A DNA stretch of 64,000 bases, taken from the NCBI GenBank assembly GCA_963989245.1, contig OZ022339.1, forward strand, positions 44,173,344 through 44,237,343. The letters are read 5' to 3'. Below the pieces are notes generated by a model. The model was given only the letters and a program-made list of their open reading frames with translations, was not told the DNA's origin and searched no databases. The DNA is from Nansenia antarctica. Its lineage: Eukaryota; Chordata; Actinopteri; Argentiniformes; Microstomatidae. This document shows positions 11,501-27,500 of this stretch, in pieces (the first letter of the stretch is position 1; each line of letters starts with the position of its first letter). The translations under genes and the position numbers were made by a program.

Positions 11501-12120
11501 TTCTCAAAAGTCACTAGAAATGTAAATATATTAGCTTTCTTTCTTGGGGGGCATGCCCCCGGACACCCCAAGCAAAATGTGTTTCCAGTAGACTCCTGAG
11601 CCCTTGCTAGGAATTATTTTATATAAATCTGCATAATCTGTGGCATTATTCTGTACACAACTAACCCTAAACCTATTTAGATCTGTGCCTTTGGAAATAA
11701 GTTAAACCGCCTTGGTATTTCTGATTCATATTTGGTCATTTAACTTTTGGTTACTGGCAATGAAAATAAATACTAATCGTTTCAAGGATGTGTTTTCATC
11801 AAACAGGTCAATAGCTTCCATTGCAACGCTACACATCCTATTAGGACAAACAAATGATTCACCACATCCATGTGATTACACAAGTCTAAAGAGGTTCTAG
11901 TTAACCTTTACATTATTTAGTCTATTGGATCATTCGTAGGCCTAAAGCTGAACATTTCTTCTTGGTGCCCCATGTACGTTTAGTTAGACCCAAGACCTTT
12001 TCAGTTGATACCAGTTGATCTATTGTGTGATGTTACGTTCAGGATTAATTTCAGCATTAATCTTCCCGTCACAATAATGTAAAAACATCTGGGCCTCAAT
12101 CGTTTTTTTTTCTTCTTCGT
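8531..12120. other. Intergenic region between the two connexins
   Basis: No gene is supported. It contains a GGGGGGCATGCCCCC hairpin-like motif at about 11546 and a repeat block at 11759-11905 whose inverted partner is at 17103-17262. Short ORFs (8916-9215, 10657-10953, 11712-11900) show no domain. Confidence 0.4.
11759..11905 (+). repeat. Dispersed repeat, copy A (inverted copy at 17103-17262)
   Basis: The sequence from TGAAAATAAATACTAATC to AAGAGGTTCTAGTTA matches the reverse complement of 17103-17262 with scattered substitutions and a roughly 12-bp indel. The pair flanks gjb3. Confidence 0.85.
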
Positions 12121-12149
12121 TGTTTTAACCACACCCACAGGCAGACTCC

Positions 12150-12302
12150 AAGACGCACTACTGACTGTGGCATTCTACCTGTCGAATGGGACTCCGTCTA
12201 TGCGTTAAAAACGAATAAAACGAAGATAAACCAAAAGGAAAAACGAACAAAAGTAGTTGATTCGCAGTCCGGAAACGCTAACAATGGATTGATCCTCGTT
12301 AA
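12150..12302 (+). other. Likely 5' non-coding exon of gjb3
   Basis: The stretch ends at a consensus donor (GTTAA|GTAAGT, GT at 12303-12304). The matching acceptor CTCTCTTTCAG ends at 13107, 89 bp before the gjb3 ATG. The transcription start is not determined. Confidence 0.5.
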
Positions 12303-13196
12303 GTAAGTAGAAAGTAGGCTATCACCATTTTATATCTATCTGAATTAATTTGTTAAGTGGATGAGTTGAAATGCGTACATTGAAACGGAGCCCCTTCTGT
12401 TGATGATATAGTTCACAAAGTAAAAGATAATAATTTGTAACCTGATGGTATTAAATTTGATTTAACATAGTAGGAGCAATAGTAGGAGTATGACTTTATC
12501 TTGATATATCACCTCTCCTACACTCACACAAAAAATGCGCATTAGGAAAGAGATTACGCATACACATTTCGCAATAAAAACCCTTTATGAAGAAGAACCC
12601 GTGGTCTCTGTTTAATATACATGCCTCTATTCACGATAGAACAAATCTACACCTGCTTTATGACTCAAATTATATTACATGTCTTTGTTTAGAACACATA
12701 TGATATGGGAACAAAAAGTAGCCTAGTGTATCTGTGACTGTATATAGCCTTTAAATCAAATGTTTGTCTTTTATAGATCATTCTTATCTAGTAGGCCTTC
12801 ATTAGAGACAATTTATCAGTCAAACTATACTTTCTATGTATTCAATCCATGGCCTGCTGAAGTAACCTATGCTCAATTTGCATGGCCACCGATTCTATTT
12901 TGATCTACTTTAATCTGAGACCAATTTAATGTGTTTTCTAATAGATACTTTTGTATGTCTTTTATGTATTTAATTTAATGTTAGTGTTTTTTAATTGGCT
13001 GGGAACATGAGAAAAAAAGCTAAATTTGTTTACAAAGTTGTCTTCAGGGGTAATGTAGTAGTGCTTTCGTGTATCTTAGTCCAGTGCTCACCCAACCTCT
13101 CTTTCAGGTCTCCACATGCAACACCAGCGATCCATATTTATTAAACCAGAGAGAGAAAGTTCCTGAAAAAGAGACAGTTGAGGTCCAGCCCAAGCC

Positions 13197-14039
13197 ATGG
13201 ATTGGAAGACCTTCCAGGCCCTCCTGAGTGGGGTGAATAAGTACTCCACGGCGTTCGGCCGGATATGGCTCTCCGTGGTGTTCGTGTTCAGGGTGATGGT
13301 GTACGTGGTGGCGGCGGAGCGAGTGTGGGGCGACGAGCAGAAGGACTTTGACTGCAACACTAAGCAGCCCGGCTGTGCCAATGTCTGCTACGACCACTTT
13401 TTCCCCATCTCCCACATCCGCCTGTGGGCCCTGCAGCTCATCTTCGTCACCTGCCCCTCCTTCATGGTGGTCATGCACGTGGCTTACAGGGACGAGCGCG
13501 AGCGCAAGTACCGCGCCAAGCATGGCGAGGGCAGTCATCTCTACGACAACACAGGCAAGAAGCACGGCGGCCTCTGGTGGACCTACATGCTCAGCCTCTT
13601 CGTCAAGACGGGCATTGAGATCTCCTTCCTCTACATCCTCCACCGCATCTACGACAGCTTCTACTTGCCGCAGCTGGTCAAGTGTCATATGGCACCCTGC
13701 CCCAACCTGGTGGACTGCTACATAGGCCACCCCACCGAGAAGAAGGTCTTCACCTACTTCATGGTGGGCGCCTCAGCCCTCTGCATCGTGCTCAACGTCT
13801 GCGAGATCATCTACCTCGTCTCCAAGCGCATTGTCCGCGTCATGCACAAGGTGAAGAGGCGCGAGCGCAGCGTGGCCCAACGGCACAAGCGCTACAAAGA
13901 GGATATGTGTAACGACTGCACCCTGCCGTTGACGGCCAAGCTGGACCCGAACCCCCCCTACAGGAAGGGCCTCAAGCCAGCCTTCAAGCTCAGTCAGGAA
14001 ATGCGAGCGTCTGCCCCCAACCTGTCCTCTTCAGTATAG
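13197..14039 (+). CDS. gjb3: Connexin gjb3 (Cx31 / fish Cx35.4-like)
   Basis: A 280-residue beta connexin encoded in one exon after the acceptor at 13106-13107. The N-terminus MDWKTFQALLSGVNKYSTAF and the following segment closely match mammalian GJB3. The extracellular-loop cysteines are intact: C-X6-C-X3-C in loop 1 (DCNTKQPGCANVC) and C-X4-C-X5-C in loop 2 (KCHMAPCPNLVDC). Four membrane helices are visible. The cytoplasmic tail is Arg/Lys-rich after helix 4 and ends SAPNLSSSV, like the SAPNL-containing end of mammalian GJB3. That shared tail makes this assignment firmer than that of its neighbour. It lies in tandem with the gjb4-like gene; both probably derive from an old beta-connexin duplication. 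Confidence 0.93.
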   Translation: MDWKTFQALLSGVNKYSTAFGRIWLSVVFVFRVMVYVVAAERVWGDEQKDFDCNTKQPGCANVCYDHFFPISHIRLWALQLIFVTCPSFMVVMHVAYRDERERKYRAKHGEGSHLYDNTGKKHGGLWWTYMLSLFVKTGIEISFLYILHRIYDSFYLPQLVKCHMAPCPNLVDCYIGHPTEKKVFTYFMVGASALCIVLNVCEIIYLVSKRIVRVMHKVKRRERSVAQRHKRYKEDMCNDCTLPLTAKLDPNPPYRKGLKPAFKLSQEMRASAPNLSSSV

Positions 14040-15290
14040 GACCATCACACTATACACCAACATATCAACCATAACAGCCAGGAATATATAGAGCCTGCTT
14101 GAGGTGATCCTCCAGAGGACTCGACGTAAGAGACATAAGGTTCTCCCCCAGGGCTACGGCTCTTCATTGAAGTGGAGAAAGACTTTATCCTGATAACACC
14201 GTTTCCTTGGTGATAGAAGCTATGCTAAGACTCCAGGCTCCATTTGACAACTTCCCCATTGTATTAGAGCCAGACTGAATAACCAAACCTTCCACATTTA
14301 TTTTAGAAAACCTCATTAGTTTCCTGTAACATTTGCCAATACTTCATTGTTCATCTCACCCCTTTCTCCTTTCTTTTTTTTTTTTTTTTACATTCTTTTG
14401 AGGTTTCTGGCCAGAAGTAGGAGGTGAGACATGGGGAGGAGTGAAATGCTCATATGGAACAACTCAGTCAGTGTCTCGTAGGCAGGCATTCAGGACACAC
14501 CTGGTGGAGGTATTCACCCACACTGCCAGTACTTATGAGGTGTTACGTACTTTGTAACAATAAGAAGATGCATTTCTGAGATTTCTTAATTGTTCTTGGT
14601 TGTAACCACCCTCAAAATCTGATATGACGATCTCATGTGTTTGAAAATGGGTTTACTGCCCTCTGTTTACTGCTTTGTTACCATGGGGACCACACAATGA
14701 TAACAAATCTCTTTGCTTTGAATCATACAGACAGTGTTGATGTGAGACTGTTACTGATGACCTAAAGTGGACAGTAGCACTTATTAGCACTACTTGAAGA
14801 TGGTGCACTGGCATAATCATTTATTTTATGTACAGAAGTTATTGTCATAGAACATTCAATATAATTACAACACTGCCATTATTGTGTGCTCTATTACAAG
14901 ACTTCATTTGCATGTGCTTCCTCTCAGGTTTATGTTTGCACAGCCACATTTTGTACATACTGTCTGTGTTTTGACACGCTTGTACATCTTGTGTATATTT
15001 CCTCGTCCAAGTGTAATATTGATCTAAATGAACGACAAGGAATGCTGCTGTTTAACTGAACAAATCTGTACCCATATTAACACAGGGCTGTAGTCTCGAG
15101 TCAATGCAGCACACAGAGCTGCAGAGCACACAGGACAAAGGAGGTAAAAACAGCCTGGCAGTGTTCCTCACTGAACACTGATGTGGATACATGATAGCTT
15201 TACATTGTCAGGGACAAAATTATCACAATCAGTGTACAAACTTCCATTTTGTACATTTCCATGTTGATAAATAAATGTTTATGAATCATT
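14040..15290 (+). other. 3' UTR of gjb3
   Basis: Non-coding AT-rich sequence with a likely poly(A) signal AATAAA at 15270-15275. Confidence 0.5.
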
Positions 15291-15718
15291 TACTTTCTGT
15301 ATCAGAAAATGTCATGTGATTTCATTCTTGGCTGTTTACCTGGTTGGTTTACTTCATCGTCACCCTCTCTGGTAAGCAGTAAACGGTAATTCTAGATCTT
15401 TGACTGAAACGCCCCAGGAGAACCCATTTGACAATCTGAACAGGCCACTAAACAGACCCACGTGACATACAGGACCAAAGCCAGCAGCCTTGGGCAAAGA
15501 TGTCTTGTTATAACCATGTTATGGACTGTGTAAATTAATGTACAAGCATGTATGTACAGAGAATGGAGGCTTCCCAACAGTCTTTTTTGGGGGAGTGTCT
15601 GCAAATGTCACTTTAGGGTTAATGCTTGATTTATTCAAATGCCTCCAATGCCATCCAAGTAATCAAAGACGTATTTTTAATGCATCCATTTAAGTCATCA
15701 ATGACATTCTTTTTCTGG

Positions 15719-16482
15719 ATGGAACTGTCATGCCAGATTATGTCTGCCTAGCCAAATAGTGTCCGCCTGATGTAATCGATGTCTTTCGAACACTTATCTA
15801 ATCTTCTTGCACTTGAATAGCATTAAGGTTGATGCAGGCTCACTAGTCAGCTATAGCTTTTATGTTGGCAGCATTCGCACCGCTAATGAATGAATGAATG
15901 AATGAATGAATGAATGAATGAATGAATGGTCTTTATTGTCATTGCTATAGTACAGGTACCAAACAACGAAATTTAGGAGGGGTGGCTCCCCTGGTGTTAG
16001 GAAAGAAAAGAAAACTAAAAAAAACACAAGAAGGGAAGGAGCTGGTTTACATAAATAGAGGCTATGTACACTATCCACTATACTATACTGTACAGATAGA
16101 CGACTAGGGTTGTCATATTGCACATAGTGTTATTGCACATTCATTTAAAGTGTCGCAGTTTGCAGGCTTGAAATGTACATATTTGTGCCTCAGCACTACA
16201 CCTGATTTTTTCAGTCCAGCAGCTGCCATCAATCCGTCCAGACTGTCCAGGATGTGTAATGTATGTGTAATGTCACAGAGTTGGCAAGTTAACCCACATC
16301 ACATCAGCCAAAGTAGTGATAAATATAATTCCATAACTGGATACTACTTTGTTTCCAATCACAGCTAGCTAGCTTACTTACTTAGCTAGTTTATTTACTT
16401 ATCAAATGTAGCTTTTATGTTTATATTTACATCAGGCGGACACTATTTGGCAGGCCGATATAATCTGACATGACAGAACCAT
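15719..16482. mobile_element. Inverted-repeat element (about 760 bp) with a LINE tail inside
   Basis: Arms at 15719-15775 and 16427-16482 are about 56-bp imperfect reverse complements. They share AAATAGTGTCCGCCTGATGT and a less conserved AACTGTCATG-type outer part. The body holds a (TGAA)n tract and an L2-like 3' end. No clear target duplication was found, so the element type is open. Confidence 0.6.
15889..16110 (-). mobile_element. 3' end of an L2-like retrotransposon with (ATTC)n tail
   Basis: On the minus strand the sequence reads ...CAATGACAATAAAGACC followed by ATTC repeats (plus-strand TGAA repeats at about 15889-15928). This is the typical 3' terminus of fish LINE/SINE copies. Confidence 0.55.
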
Positions 16483-17102
16483 CGGTCATAATTTGGATTA
16501 ATACTGATTTGGATTAAATCTACTTCAGGTTTCCAGTTCAGCACCTTCCCACCTCATGATAACTGAGAAAAGTGCTTACTATTATTTCCATTTCCCTAAA
16601 GTTATTGTGACGTCTGAGATCTTAACTCCTCGCCATTTCTTCATTCTCATCTCAAGAATTTCTTGGAGACTTTACAATCATATTTCTAAATGGAAACACA
16701 CTTAAAGGAATCTCAGTTCAGCAGGTCTGGCTGGTCAGTCGGGTTTCTCTGCCCACAACGAGGCGTGGAGGAGCAAACAGAGCTTGTTTGTTCTCTATCA
16801 CTTGCTTGACAGTGAAAGTGCAAATCACCGCCATCCACAGGATCACTTAGCTTTATACTCTATTTGATACATTTCCGCCTAAAAACAAGACCCAAACTAA
16901 ACTTACAGCTTATAACATGAGAAATATGATGATCAGCTACAAAAGCAGGATACCATTCGATAGGTAACACCTTGAAGTTTTGTGTGGATATGCTCAATTC
17001 ATAGTTCAGAATAACATATCACACATGACAAGGAGAGAAAGTAAACAACAATCAAATTAAAGCAAATTTGGGCCCAAATATGGGCCTGTCCAGTTTAAGA
17101 GG

Positions 17103-17262
17103 TAACTAGAACCTCTTTAGACTTGTGTAATCACATGGATGCGGTGAGTAATTTGTTTGTTCTAATAGGATGTGTACTGTAGTGTTGCAATGGATGCTAT
17201 TTTAGCCATAGACCCGTTTGATAAAAACACATCCTTGAATTGATTAGTATTTATTTTCAAAA
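17103..17262 (-). repeat. Dispersed repeat, copy B (inverted relative to 11759-11905)
   Basis: The reverse complement matches copy A over its length, including GTGATTACACAAGTCTAAAG and ACACATCCTATTAG. Confidence 0.85.
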
Positions 17263-17941
17263 TACAGCAAAATTGAGCTGCTTTAGATCTGAACAGCTTC
17301 AATTCCAAAGTGCAAACTTCTACAATAAATATGTACACAGTATTCACAGTGAGACACACTAAAAGCACGAAATAAAACAGGCATAAAGGGGAAAGAACAA
17401 TCAAATAAAAAAAAACAATCAAATAAAAATGTCAATGAAACTTGGAGTGAGTTTGCAAACTCAACAGCAAGGGTGATTCTTCAAGGAGGACAGCAACCCA
17501 AACATATGACATTCCCTGACCAATAACACCAATATAATCCTTTTGATAACCGTGAGTACTATATACAGGATTTTGATTAAAAAGAGTGGCTTGCCTACGT
17601 TGTTTCACCCCCAAAAATCATGTTTGCCGTAGACCCCTGCTGCAGTACACTGGCTTGATCTGTCCCGGAACAACTGGATGAGCATCTGACCACTGATTCA
17701 TGAAGACACAGCTGTTCATACTCTCTAATTTATCAATCTAAGGAAATACACATGTGGTATCCTATCCTCCCCCCCCCCCACTTGTGCCCACTGTGATTAG
17801 TCGGATCACCCACCCAACATTAGAATAACTTCTGACAAACTGCTCTTGATCAGGTGGAACACAGTTGCAACAGCTAATGGATATTCAGGATTTAGGGTAA
17901 AGCATATGGCAGCATGCCTGAACGTATCAAAATGCCTCATA

Positions 17942-18134
17942 AGGCCAGTTCAGACCAAAGAGCTGTGACGAGACGAGACCATTTTAGAATGTCGCTGAGA
18001 AAAACTCAGCAACCAACGTTCTAAAACTGGGCAGCTCAGACCAAAGATTAAAGACAATTCAGACCGCTGCAACTAGAAGCTGGACGTTCTAAAATGGTCT
18101 CGTCTCGTCGCGGATCTTTGCTCTGCACTGGCCT
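17942..18134. mobile_element. Fold-back MITE (about 193 bp)
   Basis: Both ends carry AGGCCAGT...ACGAGACGAGACCATTTTAGAA in opposite orientation, about 50 bp per arm with some mismatches. No ORF and no unambiguous target duplication. It lies just beyond the 3' end of hmgcl. Confidence 0.75.
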
Positions 18135-18257
18135 ACACACGGAGTAGGAGGACAAGGCACCAGGGGCATGAGGGACATGATCAGAATTACAACATACAGT
18201 ATAAGGCAACATTTGGGCAAGGCTTTGCCTTGCATATGTAGGCCTTTGTTGAGAGTC

Positions 18258-22935
<4,678 letters not shown>

Positions 22936-23086
22936 GTTGCCCTGGCAGTGACGACAGTGACTTCCTGCTACGCTGGCCTGGGGGTGACGCTCTACATACA
23001 GGTAGCTCACTACCGCCACCTACTGACCTGTGCGTGGACCCACAACTGCGAATAATTCACGGGCAATTTCGGCATATAAAAATATC

Positions 23087-23092
23087 TTTATT
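23087..23092 (-). terminator. Likely poly(A) signal of the zbtb8a-like gene
   Basis: AATAAA on the minus strand (plus TTTATT), about 880 bp after the stop codon and about 150 bp upstream of the hmgcl ATG. It is the first well-placed candidate found by eye. Confidence 0.45.
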
Positions 23093-23888
23093 GTGTGGAA
23101 ATAAGTAGAAAAGCTAATAAATAAACAACCAGAATAATAATGCATGATAATTATAATTTCATTAACAAAACAATACAAATGTATTATAAAAGTGCAACAA
23201 AAATCCCACCACAGGAGGGAGAGCACTGAGAAACATTGGCAAAAAATGTAGACTCGTGAAATGCATTGAAAACATAACTATAAACTATTTTTCATTGTCA
23301 CTGAGGACCCTTTAGTATCCCTGTGAAACTCGCTGAGACAACGGGTGTGAGAGTTTTTCTGAATAATGAGAAGTGTTGTTCTAACAAGCAGGAAGACAGT
23401 GACTTGAGTAGGTTTGATTCCAAATGTGTGGGGGACAATAAAGCTCAAATCCAACTTTGGGCAGAGGGTGTGGAAGTCCTCTTCTAGGGAAATGTGTCCT
23501 TCTGTAAGCGCATTTCGTGCAATTGATACAACATAGTTTCAATAGCTTTTTTAGGCTAAATACTTAAGTCACATCATACTTGCTAAATACACTGCACAGA
23601 TCCTGCTAACTCCACACAAGGGGTACATGTCCTCCCCTCTTTAGTAAAACCCACAACCATGGGATGACATATAAAGAAACAAAACATGTCATGTTTTATC
23701 TATGCACATAGAATCGCTAACAAACTTTACTTTTCAATTCAGGCTCAATACATGTTCTCCTTTAAGTTACAAATTAAAGATGTACTGCTGGAAACGATCA
23801 TAAGCAAGTTGTATAAATAACAAATAATGAGTTTTACAATTGTATGCAGTTCCTTGTCTTGCATATATAATGGCATGGCATTCATTTC

Positions 23889-23928
<40 letters not shown>

Positions 23929-23957
23929 TACACACACACACGCACACACACACACAA
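23889..23957. repeat. (CA)n microsatellite in the zbtb8a 3' UTR
   Basis: The CA tract begins about 9 bp after the stop codon, so the transcript would carry (GU)n right after its coding region. Confidence 0.9.
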
Positions 23958-23965
23958 CCTCATTT

Positions 23966-24464
23966 TCACTCCAGCTCCTCATCGCTGTCCTCCACTTCCT
24001 GGATGATGAGGTCCGTACCCGAATCTTCTGCAAGGTCATCGTCATCGGTTATCAGCCAGGACCTCTGTGTCTCCCCCTCCTCCTCCCCATCCACCCCCAG
24101 CAGCAGACCATGGTCCTCATTGGCCCCATCCTGGCTGTCCATATGCGGGTCAACATATCCTGATTCCTGGATACACTCAGAGCAGAGGCGGTAGCGTCGC
24201 GCGCCCTCACACACCACCCGCCCGCTCAGCTCGGTCAGATGACGTTTACACTTCCTGCACACCAGCTTCCTGGCCTGATGTATCTGTAGACCAATCAGGG
24301 ACAGACGTGGAGAGGTCACAGCTCAATCAACACTGATACCCACACAACAACAGGTTACACCTCTAAATCTGTGCATGTAATCATGAACTAGAGGATTGGC
24401 CGTCATGCCTCACAGAAGTGGCCAAATAGACAAGGCTGTGTGTGTGTGTGTGTGTGTGTGTGTG

Positions 24465-24504
<40 letters not shown>

Positions 24505-27500
24505 TGTGTGAGTGTTGAGTCAGAGAGTGAGAAAGTGACTGAGCGAGCGTGTGTGTGAGTGAGCAAGTGAGCGAGTAAGTGTGTGTGTGTGTGTGTGTGT
24601 GACTCACCGTCTCAAAGTGGCTGCGGAGGTGCTCCAGGCGGGTGAAGCGTTTATTGCAGGCCTGGCAGGGGTACGGCCTCTCGCCCGTGTGTGAGCGCAG
24701 GTGTCTCTTCAAGTCCGCTTTCCTCTTCACTGTGTGTGTGCAGAAGGGGCACTTGAAGCGCATGGTGGGGTTCGGGTCTGTGGAGGCACAGAGATTTCAT
24801 CAATTTACCTGAATGACCTCGAAAAAGTCTTGTTTATTTGTCATTACAACAAAATGCCTGAGGCAGAGCAGGGGCCCGTTCCACTAAGCGAGATTATCTT
24901 CTAAGCCTCGATAAAGTTCTAATCGGCGATAATGTTAGCTTGCCATCAATGTGGCTCAAATAATTCGCTGTTTGGTTGCTATGCAACATATCCTTCTGAG
25001 TCAGATATAATTAGCCTGGTCGCGAGCAGGCTAAAAGACTGGCTAAAGTAATGCGTGCGTCAACATTGTCTCACAGGCGGAAACTACATCCCGAACGACA
25101 GTTCCATCAAGTGTCTTTTAGGAAATATTAGTTCCCACTTTTTACGAGATAGATAGATAATTTGATAATTTGAAAGTGTGATCGATCGATAGATAGATAG
25201 TTTGATTGTGTGATAGATAACCTGATATTTTGAAAGTGTGATAGATAGATCGATGGATAAATAAATTAAAAAGTGTAAAAAATAAAAAATAAAATAAATA
25301 GGTATGTCTATCAACTTGCATTGCTTTTGACACAGCGGTCTGGCTGGCGCAGTGGTTAAGGCAACCAGCTAGAGTTCTGAAGGTTGTGAGTTCAAGACTT
25401 GACTAAGTGATCTTTTTTTTTTTTTTTACATTTAACCGAAGATTTCATGCAAAGGCTTCAAACACCATTGTAATCGTGTCAGTTCTTGTAAATTAGCCTG
25501 CACCATAATTTTATAGCCTACATACTTTTTTAGATGAGATTTTAGATTAGATTCAGACAACGAAATGCAGTAAAAAGTGTGTCCGAAGAGGGATTTGAAC
25601 CACCGTCTAAAAATTACGAATAGATACTATGGCAGCGGTCGATACCACTAGGCCATTGTGGCGTTATGACGGTTTGTAGCCTGCTGTTGATATCACCACA
25701 GTAGTAAAATTCATTTATTAAAATATGAACATATAACAATAACTGGGGCTAGTATGACCTACGCATTTAATCGGTCAGCAATTTCTTGCCAAACCATTTC
25801 CCTCGCCTTGTTAATTGCGGCAGTATTGCACTATTTTACATCTTATTTTTCCGTCTTCATAAAGATCAATAATTCGGAATGCTGCGCAAATGTAGAACCC
25901 CTGCAGAGTGGAGTATCTTCATTTCGACAGATCGACTCTTCGGGGCTCCTTATGTCTGCGTGCACGCGCCCATATAGAAGATTTGTAAGCCGGTGTTCTG
26001 TGAACACTGATGACACAATCCTGATCCTCGTTCGAGGAATCACCTGAGGCTTGAATTCCAATCCCGAGTTGCCTGATCGCCTGATTTATTTCAATCGCCG
26101 ATATACTAATCCATGTTAGTGGAACGGCCCCCAGCTCTGCAACATCAATCATCAACAACAATAGAATGTACCAAGGATAATAGACCAAATATAAAACAGT
26201 AACAATAATAAAACAGTAAAAATAATCAAATAAAATATACAGGATTAAAAATGTTTAGCAGAGAGATGTTCTGTATGCAACAGGTCATCAATACCACATG
26301 TACAAACGAAGAGATTTGGTGAGGCTGCATTCTCATTTTATGCACCCAAATTGTGGAATGCACTGCCAGTTTACATTAGCGATGCAACCTCAGCAAATAT
26401 GTTCAAGTCAAGACTAAAAACCCATCTTTTTAATATTGCCTTTAAATGACTAAATAATAAAATTATGGTTATGATTGGAACACTTTGAGCTGTAACGTTT
26501 GCAGGAAAAGCGCTATACAAATAAAAGGTTATTATTATTATTAATAACAAATATAACCTTGATTTGTAGAGCTGCTGCGACCGAGGTGGTCATGTACGGG
26601 TGCCATCTTGGATAGCAGCTGGAAGGGTTCATCCATATCAACATCACTTCCATCTAACACCCCTCTTCCAAATCTCACATTTTCCTCTCACCTTGGTTGA
26701 AGTGTCCCACCACCCCCACAATGGTAGGGAGGGTGGCATAGAGCTCCTCTGCCTTCTCTGCCTTCAGAGCGCGTGCCTCCTCGACCTCTGGGGCCTCCTC
26801 CTGGGTGGACGACTGTTTGCTGTTGCTCTTCCTCTTCCCCCCCCCTCTCCGTCTGCGCTCTGGGGGCGGCAGGGCGAACTGGGCCTCCCCTGGGTCCTGG
26901 CCTGACTGGAGAGGGGAACCAAGTCCTTGCTTTAGGTCTGGAGCATCCAGATCCACCACCACCTCCTTCATCAGGTACCCCGCCACCTGGGGTCTGGAGT
27001 TGTCATGGGTCCAGAGAGCTGAGGGGGGGCTGATGGAACACACTGTCGGCTGTTGTTCTACGACGTCATCGTCGTCGCCCCCCCGGGAGAAGTTGTTCTC
27101 CGACAGGCTGAGGTAGCGGTCGTCCTCGTCCTTGGCGCTGATCTCCAGAGAGGACTTGATGAAGTCCTTGCAGTAGTTGATGACGTTGTTCATCTGCAGG
27201 TAGCTGGCGGCGGACATGACCTCGATGACCGTGTGGCTGGAGAGGTCCAGGTGGCCCGAGTAGATGAAGTCCAGGATGACGGTGAAGGTGTCGGGGTTGA
27301 ACACCTCGAAGGAAGCGTTGATGGTCTCGGGCCCCGGGCTGCCCTCGGCCCCCTGGGACAGCAGCATGCGGAAGTAGCCACTGCAGCCGAATAGGACGTT
27401 GCGGTGGGCCTTGAACAGCTGGCCCTCCACCAGGATGTTGCAGTCACAGAACAGCTCCTGGCGCCGCTGGTCATCCAGCTGCTTCAGCAGGCAGCTCTGG

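Larger units (their letters stand above)
24872..26132. mobile_element. 1.26-kb inverted-repeat DNA element with 2-bp duplication
   Basis: The ends are GGGCCCGTTCCACTAA and, inverted, GGGGGCCGTTCCACTAA. Dinucleotide AG flanks both ends (24870-24871, 26133-26134) and is present once in the uninterrupted copy near 31225. A 2-bp duplication and GGGCC-type ends fit ISL2EU/Harbinger-like elements. It contains a TTAGCCT...AGGCTAA hairpin (25012-25034) and two tRNA-like segments, but no transposase ORF. Lies in zbtb8a intron 1. Confidence 0.75.
24811..26330 (-). mobile_element. Retroposon interrupted by a 1.26-kb DNA element
   Basis: Sequence on both sides of 24872-26132 matches a continuous repeat at 31157-31400. 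The left part has TTTATTTGTCATTACA and AGGCAGAGCA; the right part has CTGCAACATCA and AACAATAGAATGTA. On the minus strand it ends with ATGACAAATAAAC, a typical retroposon 3' end. The exact right limit is unclear because an L2-like fragment begins near 26293. Confidence 0.7.

Noticed and set aside
13104..13730. 208-residue ORF antisense to gjb3
   Set aside because: Shadow frame of the connexin coding exon, similar in composition to the one opposite the other connexin.
26773..27394. ORFs on both strands over the BTB exon
   Set aside because: Alternative frames of the GC-rich zbtb8a coding exon.
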